DNA of 64,000 nucleotides from Rhodanobacter sp. DHG33. Its GTDB lineage: Bacteria > Pseudomonadota > Gammaproteobacteria > Xanthomonadales > Rhodanobacteraceae. The stretch lies in NCBI RefSeq assembly GCF_014843005.1, contig NZ_JACYXM010000004.1:2530-66529 (forward strand), given 5' to 3'. The notes below the pieces were generated by a model. It saw only the letters and a program-made list of their open reading frames with translations. It searched no databases and was not told the DNA's origin. Below, piece after piece: positions 17,896 to 24,838 of the stretch (its first letter is position 1; every line of letters starts with the position of its first letter). Position numbers and translations under genes: made by a program.

Positions 17896-19284
17896 ATGCA
17901 GGATTCCAGCGCGCCCCCGCCCGCCCGCGACAGCGGCTTCCACCGCTCCATCGGCCTGTTCTCGGGCACCGCGATCAACATGACCCAGATGTGCGGCATC
18001 GGGCCGTTCATCACCATCCCCATCATGGTCGCCGCCATGGGCGGGCCGCAGGCGGTGATCGGCTGGATCGCCGGCGCCATCCTGGCGATGGCCGACGGCC
18101 TGGTCTGGGCCGAGCTCGGTGCGGCCATGCCGGGCTCCGGCGGCACCTATGTCTACCTGCGCGAAGCGTTCCAGTACCGCACCGGCAAGCTGATGCCCTT
18201 CCTGTTCATCTGGACGATGCTGCTGGCGATTCCCCTGCTGATGTCCACCGGCATCATCGGCATGGTGGAGTACCTGGAGTTCTTCTTCCCGGACCTCGGC
18301 TGGTGGCCGGTACACCTGATCGGCCTGGCGGCGACCGCCCTGGTCACCTGGATGCTGTACCGGCGGATCGAATCGGTGCGCGCGATCACCATCGCGCTGT
18401 GGATCATCATGCTGGTGTCCGTCGTCGGCGTGGCGGCGGCCGGCTTCTCGCACTTCCATGCAGGCTACGCCTTCGCCTATCCGGCCGGCTTGTTCGGCGG
18501 CCGCTTCTTCATGGGCCTGGGCGCGGGACTGGTCATCGGCATCTACGACTACCTCGGCTACAACACCACCGCCTACATCGGCGACGAGCTGCGCAATCCG
18601 GGCCGCACCATGCCCGGCTCCATCATCGTCTCGGTGATCGCGATGATGGTCGTCTACCTCGCGCTCAACATCAGCGTGCTCGGCGTGGCGCCGTGGCAGG
18701 AAATCGCTCAGTCCAAGTCCGTGGCTTCGCTGGTGGTGGAGCGCGGCTGGGGGCATGCGGCGGCGGCCGTCATGACCGTGCTGATCATCGTGACCGCGTT
18801 CGCCTCGGTATTCACCGGCCTGCTGGGCGGATCGCGCGTGCCGTTCCAGGCGGCGCACGAGAAAGTGTTCCTGTCCGTGTTCGGGCGCCTGCACGCCAGG
18901 CACGGCTTCCCGCACGTGGCGCTGCTCACGATGGGCGTGGTTACCGCCATCGGCACGTTTTTCGATCTCACCGAGGTCATCAACATGCTGCTGGCGGCCA
19001 CCATCATCGTGCAGTCGGTGGCGCAGATCGCCGCGCTGGTGGTGCTGCGCAGGCGCCAGCCGAAGCTCGTGCGCCCGTACAAACAATGGCTTTATCCGGT
19101 GCCGTGCGTGGTCGCCCTGCTGGGATGGATCTACGTCTACGTGTCCGCGTCCACGTCGTCGCTGATCCTGTCCGGCGTGTGGATACTCGCGGGCATCGCG
19201 GTGTTCGTGATCTGGGCCAGGGCCAACCGGTCGTGGCCGTTCGCGCCGGTTGAAGTACGCGAAGCCTATCTCGACGAGAACTGA
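17896..19284 (+). CDS. APC-superfamily amino acid/amine permease
   Basis: This 462-residue inner-membrane protein has about twelve hydrophobic helices. It starts with FSGTAINMTQMCGIGPFITI, the helix 1 region of APC permeases, followed by ADGLVWAELGAAMPGSGGTY, the conserved helix 2-3 signature. The substrate could be an amino acid or amine. Its placement between the TonB receptor and the GH2 enzyme, 5 bp before the latter, suggests an amino sugar or amine from the degraded polymer, which is inference only. The ATG at 17896 has AAGG upstream; the longer open frame to 17788 runs through a REP element and is unlikely to be coding. Confidence 0.88.
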   Translation: MQDSSAPPPARDSGFHRSIGLFSGTAINMTQMCGIGPFITIPIMVAAMGGPQAVIGWIAGAILAMADGLVWAELGAAMPGSGGTYVYLREAFQYRTGKLMPFLFIWTMLLAIPLLMSTGIIGMVEYLEFFFPDLGWWPVHLIGLAATALVTWMLYRRIESVRAITIALWIIMLVSVVGVAAAGFSHFHAGYAFAYPAGLFGGRFFMGLGAGLVIGIYDYLGYNTTAYIGDELRNPGRTMPGSIIVSVIAMMVVYLALNISVLGVAPWQEIAQSKSVASLVVERGWGHAAAAVMTVLIIVTAFASVFTGLLGGSRVPFQAAHEKVFLSVFGRLHARHGFPHVALLTMGVVTAIGTFFDLTEVINMLLAATIIVQSVAQIAALVVLRRRQPKLVRPYKQWLYPVPCVVALLGWIYVYVSASTSSLILSGVWILAGIAVFVIWARANRSWPFAPVEVREAYLDEN

Positions 19285-19288
19285 TGCC

Positions 19289-21997
19289 ATGCATACACCG
19301 ATCAAGCACGCACTCGGCACGATGGCCGCCCTGGCCCTGGCGGCAGCGGGCATGCCTGCACACGCCCAGGTCACCTACGCCGCCACGCAGATGGCCGGCG
19401 GTGCCGGCAGCAGCGCAGCGATCGGCCACTGGCAGATCCAGGACAGCTCAAAAGCCCCGCAGGGCGGCGCGGAAATCTCCGCCCATGGCTTCATCACCAA
19501 GGACTGGTACCCGGTCAGCGGCCGCGCCACCGTCATGGCCGGACTGCTGGAAAACGGCACGTACAAGGACGTGTTCCACAGCGACAACCTGCGCGCGGTG
19601 CAGGTGCCGGACTCCAGCGGGAGCCTGTTCGTGACGCCTTGGTGGTATCGCAGCGAATTCGTGCTGCCGTCCGGCGCGAAAGGCCTGCACACCCTGCTGC
19701 GCAGCAACGGCATCATCGCCAGTGCCGACGTATGGCTGAACGGGCACCAGGTGGCCGACCGCACTGCTATCGCCGGCGCCTACCCCGTGCACGAAATCGA
19801 CGTGACGCAGTGGGTTCAAGCTGGCGCCAACGTCCTCGCCCTGGACGTGCACCCGGCCGACCCGCGGATGGCGCTGACGACGAGCTGGGTGGACTGGAAC
19901 CCCACGCCGCCCGACAACAACATGGGCCCGTGGCGCGGCGTGGACATCGTGCAGACCGGGCCGGTGGAACTGAGCTACCCGCAGGTGGTTTCGTCGCTGC
20001 CGCTGCCCGACCTCTCGCATGCCGACCTCACCGTGAAGGTGGAGGCGAAGAACCTCGACACAGTGGCGCACGATGCGACCATTGCCGGCACGGTGGCCGG
20101 CGTTTCGCTGCAACAAGTCGTCCACCTCGCGCCCGGGCAGACGCAGGTGGTTTCGTTCTCGCCCAAGACCACCCCCGGCCTTGCCCTGGATCATCCGAAA
20201 ATCTGGTGGCCGATCGGCATGGGCGACCATCCGCTGTACCGGCTCGATCTGAGCGCCACGGTCGATGGCGCGGCATCCGACAAGGCCGCCGCGACCTTCG
20301 GCATACGCAGCGTCAGTTCCAGCCTCACGAAACAGGGCTATCGCCAGTTCTTCGTCAACGGCAAACCGGTGCTGATCCGCGGCGCGGGCTGGGCGCCGGA
20401 CATGTTCCTGCGCGACGATCCCGCGCGCATGGCGGCCGAGTTCAGCTACGTGCGCAACCTGGGCCTCAACACCATCCGCAGCGAAGGCAAGCTGGAGAGC
20501 CAGCGCTTCTACGACCTCGCCGACCGCGACGGCATCCTGATCCTCGCCGGCTGGGAGTGCTGCGACAAATGGGAATCGGCGGCCAAGACCGGCGGAAAAC
20601 CATGGGATGCCGCCGACGAAAAAGTGGCCACGGATTCCATGGCCAGTGAAGCGCGCCTGCTGCGCAACCATCCCTCGGTGATCGGCTTCCTGATCGGCAG
20701 CGACAACGCGCCACCGCCAGCCCTCGCGAAGATGTACGTAGCCACGCTGCGTGAGGCGGACTGGTCGCTGCCTGTCGTTTCGGCGGCTTCCGACCAGGCG
20801 ACCGCCGAAACCGGACCTTCCGGCATGAAGATGGCCGGTCCGTACGACTGGATCCCTCCCGCGTACTGGTATGCCAACAAACTGGGCGGTGCGTTCGGCT
20901 TCGACTCCGAAGTCAGCGCGGGCGCCGACATCCCGCGGCTGGAGGACCTGCAGCGCATGCTGTCGCCGCAGGAACAGGAAGCGCTGTGGAAGTACCCGGA
21001 CCTGCGCCAGTACCACGCCTCCGCCGCGTGGTCGCCGTTCGCGGTGCTGACGCCGTTCGACAACGCGCTGGCCCGTCGCTACGGCGCACCCACCAGCCTC
21101 GCCGACTATGCCGCCAAGGCCCAGCTCGACAACTACGACAACGTGCGCGCGCAGTTCGAGGCGTTCAGCGCGCACATGGACGCGCCGAAGCCGTCGACCG
21201 GCGTGATCTACTGGATGCTCAACAACGCCTGGCCGTCGCTGCACTGGCACCTGTACGACTACTACATGAATCCGGCGGGCGCGTACTTCGGCGCAAAGAA
21301 GGCCAACGAGCCGCTGCACATCCAATATGCGTACGACTCGAACGCCATCGTGCTGGTGAACCACACGCTGGACGATGCGCACGGCCTGCAGGCGGACATC
21401 CGCGTGCGCAACCTGGACGGCAGCGTGCGCTACGAGAAGCATCTGCAGGACATCGACGTTGCCGGCAACCGCACGCGGCAACTGACGGTGCTGCCGGCCG
21501 TCGCCGACCTGTCGCGCACCTATTTCGTCGAGCTGGACCTCGCTTCCTCCGACGGCAAGCCGGTCAGCCGCAACGTCTATTGGCTTTCCGCCCGGAAGGA
21601 CGAACTCGATTGGACGCACTCGAACTGGTACCTCACGCCGCTCACGCAGTACGCGGACCTGACCGCCCTGCAATCTCTGCCGGCCGCGACGGGCGAGATC
21701 CATGCGTCGACGCAGCGCGACGGCGACGAGGACGTCACCACCGTGACCCTGTCGGTGCCCGCATCCTCCAAGGCCGTGGCCCTGTTCCAGCACGTGTCGA
21801 TCAGGTACGGCGCACATGGCGACCTCGCGCTCCCCATCCTGTGGAACGACAACGACGTCACGCTGTGGCCGGGCGAGTCCATCGTCCTGACCGCACGCTA
21901 TGCTGCGCAGGCAACCGCGGCCCCTGTCGTCGAAGTGAGCGGCTGGAACGTTCCAACCCGGAGCGTTACCGCCGCCATGCAGGAAACCAGGCATTGA
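19289..21997 (+). CDS. GH2 glycoside hydrolase, exo-beta-D-glucosaminidase-like, secreted
   Basis: This 902-residue enzyme would remove terminal sugars from beta-linked oligosaccharides. The signal peptide ends near AHAQ (about residue 27). A GH2 sugar-binding domain follows (LHTLLRSNGIIASADVWLNG), then an immunoglobulin-like domain and the catalytic barrel from about residue 335 (FFVNGKPVLIRGAGWAPDMF). At the usual acid/base position, where most GH2 enzymes have Asn-Glu, it has Asp472 in LIGSDNAPPP. The nucleophile is Glu541 in FDSEVSAG. An Asp acid/base is known from exo-beta-D-glucosaminidases such as CsxA, which act on chitosan. The start is the ATG 5 bp after the permease stop. A beta-mannosidase-like activity is the main alternative. 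Confidence 0.85.
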   Translation: MHTPIKHALGTMAALALAAAGMPAHAQVTYAATQMAGGAGSSAAIGHWQIQDSSKAPQGGAEISAHGFITKDWYPVSGRATVMAGLLENGTYKDVFHSDNLRAVQVPDSSGSLFVTPWWYRSEFVLPSGAKGLHTLLRSNGIIASADVWLNGHQVADRTAIAGAYPVHEIDVTQWVQAGANVLALDVHPADPRMALTTSWVDWNPTPPDNNMGPWRGVDIVQTGPVELSYPQVVSSLPLPDLSHADLTVKVEAKNLDTVAHDATIAGTVAGVSLQQVVHLAPGQTQVVSFSPKTTPGLALDHPKIWWPIGMGDHPLYRLDLSATVDGAASDKAAATFGIRSVSSSLTKQGYRQFFVNGKPVLIRGAGWAPDMFLRDDPARMAAEFSYVRNLGLNTIRSEGKLESQRFYDLADRDGILILAGWECCDKWESAAKTGGKPWDAADEKVATDSMASEARLLRNHPSVIGFLIGSDNAPPPALAKMYVATLREADWSLPVVSAASDQATAETGPSGMKMAGPYDWIPPAYWYANKLGGAFGFDSEVSAGADIPRLEDLQRMLSPQEQEALWKYPDLRQYHASAAWSPFAVLTPFDNALARRYGAPTSLADYAAKAQLDNYDNVRAQFEAFSAHMDAPKPSTGVIYWMLNNAWPSLHWHLYDYYMNPAGAYFGAKKANEPLHIQYAYDSNAIVLVNHTLDDAHGLQADIRVRNLDGSVRYEKHLQDIDVAGNRTRQLTVLPAVADLSRTYFVELDLASSDGKPVSRNVYWLSARKDELDWTHSNWYLTPLTQYADLTALQSLPAATGEIHASTQRDGDEDVTTVTLSVPASSKAVALFQHVSIRYGAHGDLALPILWNDNDVTLWPGESIVLTARYAAQATAAPVVEVSGWNVPTRSVTAAMQETRH

Positions 21998-22013
21998 ATA
22001 CGGACATCCTCCC

Positions 22014-23027
22014 ATGTCGCGCGTGACCATCAACGATGTCGCCCACGCCTCGGGCACGTCGAAAAAAACCGTGTCGCGGGTGCTCAACAACGAACCCAAC
22101 GTCCGCGACACCGTGCGCGACCGCGTGCTGGCCGCCATGGCGGAGCTCAACTACCGTCCGCTCACCTCGGCACGCAGCCTGGCCACCAACCGCTCCTTCA
22201 TGATCGGCCTGCTGTACGACAACCTGTCGCCCAGCTACATCATGGAGGTGCAGGCCGGCGTACTGGAGGCGTGCGAGGCGCAGCACTACAGCATGATCGT
22301 GCAGCCGCTGGTCTCGACGGCGCCGGACCTCGTCGAGCGCGTCGAGGACATCCTGTCGCGGCACCGGCCCGACGGACTGATCCTCACGCCGCCGATCACC
22401 GACCATCCGCAGTTGCTGGAGCACCTGCGCCAGAACGGCCTGCCGTTCGCATCCATCGCGCCGCATCATCCGGAAGACTGCATCGGCGTGATACTGCGCG
22501 AGCGCGAGGCCGCCGCCGCGATGGTGGAGCACCTGGTGTCGCTGGGTCATCGCCGCATCGCCCACATCATCGGCGACCCCAAGCACGGCGCCGGCGTCTG
22601 GCGCCTGGCCGGTTTCCGCGACGGCATGAAGCGCGCCGGGCTGCAGGAAAACCCGGCGTACATGGTGCAGGGCCGGTTCTCGTTCGAGTCGGGTGTGGCT
22701 GCCGCACGTCAACTGCTGGCGCTGAAGCAGCGCCCCACCGCCATCTTCGCCGCCGACGACGACATGGCCACCGGCGCGATCTGGGCCGCCGCCGAAGCCG
22801 GCGTGCCGGTGCCTGGCGAAATCTCCATCTGCGGCTTCGACGACACCACCATCGCGACGCAGGTATGGCCGCCGCTGACCACCGTCCACCAGCCGGTGCG
22901 CGAGATGGGCAAGCTCGCCACCGAGGAACTCCTGCTGCGCGTGCAGGGCAAGGGAGAGGCCAGGATGGTCGAAGTCGGCTACGAAATGCGCCTACGTGCC
23001 TCGACCGCGCCCGCGCCCACGCCATGA
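22014..23027 (+). CDS. LacI/GalR-family transcriptional regulator
   Basis: This 337-residue regulator starts with the canonical LacI helix-turn-helix (VTINDVAHASGTSKKTVSRV) and hinge helix (PLTSARSLATNRS). A periplasmic-binding-like sugar domain follows (IGLLYDNLSPSYIMEVQAGV, AIFAADDDMATGAI, ISICGFDDTTIATQVWPPLT). Such proteins repress or activate sugar-use genes and respond to an imported sugar or its phosphate. It follows the GH2 gene by 16 bp on the same strand, so it is probably in the operon it controls. The palindrome at 10846-10861 is its best candidate site. The inducer may be an N-acetylglucosamine- or glucosamine-derived compound. Confidence 0.93.
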   Translation: MSRVTINDVAHASGTSKKTVSRVLNNEPNVRDTVRDRVLAAMAELNYRPLTSARSLATNRSFMIGLLYDNLSPSYIMEVQAGVLEACEAQHYSMIVQPLVSTAPDLVERVEDILSRHRPDGLILTPPITDHPQLLEHLRQNGLPFASIAPHHPEDCIGVILREREAAAAMVEHLVSLGHRRIAHIIGDPKHGAGVWRLAGFRDGMKRAGLQENPAYMVQGRFSFESGVAAARQLLALKQRPTAIFAADDDMATGAIWAAAEAGVPVPGEISICGFDDTTIATQVWPPLTTVHQPVREMGKLATEELLLRVQGKGEARMVEVGYEMRLRASTAPAPTP

Positions 23028-23078
23028 AGCGGACGCTATCCTGCCATCGACACTGTCTCTCACGAGGGGAATGCCTAC

Positions 23079-23915
23079 ATGCCTGACGCCAGCCAGTCGC
23101 CGCGGAAATTCCATTTCATCTCCGGGCTGCCGCGCTCCGGCACCACACTGCTGGCCGCCATCCTCAACCAGAACCCCCGCTTTCGCGCCGGCATGACCAG
23201 CCCGCTGGCCGACATCATGGGGGCGGTGATGGCGGAAGCGAGCAGCAAGAACGATTTCTCGTTCGACGTTTCCGACGAGCAGCGCGTCGCGCTGCTGCGC
23301 GGCCTGGTCGAGAACTTCTATTCGGTGCAGCCGAATGCCGGGGTGGTGTTCGACACCAGTCGGCTGTGGTGCAGCCGCATGCAGTTGCTGGACACGCTGT
23401 TCCCCGGCGTGAAGGTGATCGCCTGCGTGCGCCAGCTGGCGTGGGTGCTGGACAGCATGGAACGGCTGGTGCGCAGGCAGCCGGTCAGCGTCAGCAAGGT
23501 GTTCCGCTTCGACACCAACACCACGGTATATTCGCGCATCGAGGCCCTGACCGATCCGCGCGGCATGGTGGGCTTCGCCTACCAGGCCACCAAGGACGCG
23601 TTCTACGGCCAGCACGCGCAGGACCATCTCTTGTTGCTGACCTACGAGAACCTGGTGCGCGACCCGGCCGCGGCGATGCGTGCGGTCTACCGCTTCCTCG
23701 ACGAACCCTGGTTCGAGCACGACTTCGAGCGCATCGAATACCACGCGGACGAATTCGACGCCCGCGTCGGCATGCCCGGGCTGCATTCTGTGCGGCCGAA
23801 GGTGGAGGCCGTCGAACGACAGCCCGTCCTGCCGCGCGAGATCTTCGGCCGCTTCGCGAACGAGGCGTTCTGGATGGACCCGAAGAACAACGTCAACCAG
23901 GTGCCCATCGTGTAG
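23079..23915 (+). CDS. Sulfotransferase-family protein
   Basis: This 278-residue protein has the PAPS 5'-phosphate loop FISGLPRSGTTLLAAILNQN near its N-terminus. The 3'-phosphate region (VIACVRQLAWVLDSMERL) and LLLLTYENLVRDPAAAMRAV, seen in P-loop sulfotransferases, follow. It would move a sulfate group from PAPS to an acceptor that cannot be guessed; bacterial relatives modify glycans, lipids or peptides. It begins 51 bp after the LacI gene on the same strand and may share its transcript. There is no signal peptide, so it is cytosolic. Confidence 0.85.
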   Translation: MPDASQSPRKFHFISGLPRSGTTLLAAILNQNPRFRAGMTSPLADIMGAVMAEASSKNDFSFDVSDEQRVALLRGLVENFYSVQPNAGVVFDTSRLWCSRMQLLDTLFPGVKVIACVRQLAWVLDSMERLVRRQPVSVSKVFRFDTNTTVYSRIEALTDPRGMVGFAYQATKDAFYGQHAQDHLLLLTYENLVRDPAAAMRAVYRFLDEPWFEHDFERIEYHADEFDARVGMPGLHSVRPKVEAVERQPVLPREIFGRFANEAFWMDPKNNVNQVPIV

Positions 23916-23986
23916 GGAGCTGTTCGCGGTTTGGGTTCGCTTGCTCGCGTTTGTATGGGGGAACCTGCTTTGTCGCAAGTTACAAG

Positions 23987-24170
23987 GCGGTTTCGGTCGC
24001 CTGCCGGCGCCCGAGTTACTTCTCTTTACTGGCCTAAAGAGAAGTAACCAAGAGAAACGGCCTGGTTCAATCCGCCGGAACTACGAGCAGGCTGTGTCGA
24101 GGAGATTGGACCCACTCCCGCCGACACGTCCTGCACAGCGGCCACACCGCGCCGTATCTGAAAACTGAGG
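23987..24170 (+). repeat. Dispersed intergenic repeat, copy A (about 184 bp)
   Basis: This segment starts at GGCGGTTTCGGTCGCCTGCC and ends at the GTATCTG-AAAACTGAGG stretch. It is roughly 80-85% identical by eye to 37448-37632. It carries a hairpin of the form TTACTTCTCTTT-N8-AAAGAGAAGTAA (one imperfect pair). Open frames on its minus strand give similar peptides in both copies, but this looks like repeat structure rather than a protein. A diverged, inverted short copy lies at 38037-38128. Confidence 0.8.
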
Positions 24171-24262
24171 AGCGAACCTTGCCGCGCCTCGCATTGCTTT
24201 TTGCTCGTCATTCCTATGTGGGGGATGTGCGCAGGCCCCATAGACATACGATTGCTGCAAAA

Positions 24263-24286
24263 CAAAGGCCGCTTGCGCGGCCTTTG
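24263..24286 (-). terminator. Terminator of the HU-like gene
   Basis: CAAAGGCCGC-TTGC-GCGGCCTTTG is a perfect 10-bp stem with a 4-base loop. On the minus strand it is followed by a T-rich run (TTTGTTTTG). It lies 53 bp beyond the HU gene stop. Confidence 0.85.
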
Positions 24287-24338
24287 TCGTATCCGGAACC
24301 GCACCGCCCGCAGGGCGGGCGGCGTGGTGGCGGCGCGC

Positions 24339-24728
24339 TTAGAGCGCGGCGTCCTTCAGCTTCTTCAGCGGACGCACCTTCACCTTCACGGTGGCCGGCT
24401 TGGCGGCGAACACCTGTTCCTGCTTGGTGAACGGGTTGATGCCGGTGCGCTTCGGCTTGGCCGGCACCTTCACCGCGTTGACCTTGAACAGGCCCGGCAG
24501 GGTGAACTGGCCGGCGCCCTTCTTGTGCAGCGAGCCGAGCACGACGTGCTCCAGCGAGGCGAGCACGGCCTTGACGTGCTTGGCTTCGACGCCGGCGTGC
24601 TGGGCGATGTGGGCGATCAGGCCGGACTTGCTCAGCGAATCGCTGATCGGCTTGACGGCGGCGGGAGCCTTCGGCGCCGGCTTGGCGGCCTTGGCGGGGG
24701 CTTTCTTGGCAGTGGTCTTGGTAGCCAT
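24339..24728 (-). CDS. HU/IHF-family DNA-binding protein with Lys/Ala/Pro-rich N-terminal tail
   Basis: This 129-residue protein is a bacterial histone-like DNA-bending protein. Residues 1-30 are a Lys/Ala/Pro-rich disordered tail (TAKKAPAKAAKPAPKAPAAV). Residues 35-120 are an HU fold with KSGLIAHIAQHAGVEAKHVK, GSLHKKGAGQFTLPGLFKV, the KRTGINPFTKQ DNA-binding beta arm and KVKVRPLKKLKDA. The usual HU is about 90 residues, so the tail is extra and could add non-specific DNA binding. I start at the ATG at 24726-24728 (MATKTTAKK); an ATG two codons upstream is equally possible. It is monocistronic, with its own terminator at 24263. Confidence 0.9.
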   Translation of the reverse strand: MATKTTAKKAPAKAAKPAPKAPAAVKPISDSLSKSGLIAHIAQHAGVEAKHVKAVLASLEHVVLGSLHKKGAGQFTLPGLFKVNAVKVPAKPKRTGINPFTKQEQVFAAKPATVKVKVRPLKKLKDAAL

Positions 24729-24753
24729 GGGCATCCATCTATGGTGATTGAGG

Positions 24754-24775
24754 CACCGCCTCCAACGAGGCGGTG
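24754..24775 (-). terminator. Hairpin between the SUMF1-domain gene and the HU-like gene
   Basis: CACCGCCTC-CAAC-GAGGCGGTG forms a perfect 9-bp stem 63 bp after the SUMF1-gene stop and 25 bp before the HU start. Without a T run it may be a weak terminator for the upstream gene or part of the HU leader. Confidence 0.45.
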
Positions 24776-24838
24776 GCCATGCGGCATGCACAATCTACGC
24801 GAAATTTAGGTGTTTGGTGTAGTTGCGGCGCGACAAAT

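Noticed and set aside
14544-18146. A 1200-codon open frame on the minus strand across the TonB receptor gene
   Set aside because: Its translation is low-complexity (His/Val/Gly/Arg-rich) and mirrors the real plus-strand gene; no motif or ribosome-binding site.
24026-24304. A minus-strand hypothetical protein of 92 residues with a similar one at 37367-37648
   Set aside because: The two peptides resemble each other only because they lie on copies of the dispersed repeat; neither has a ribosome-binding site and their ends differ.
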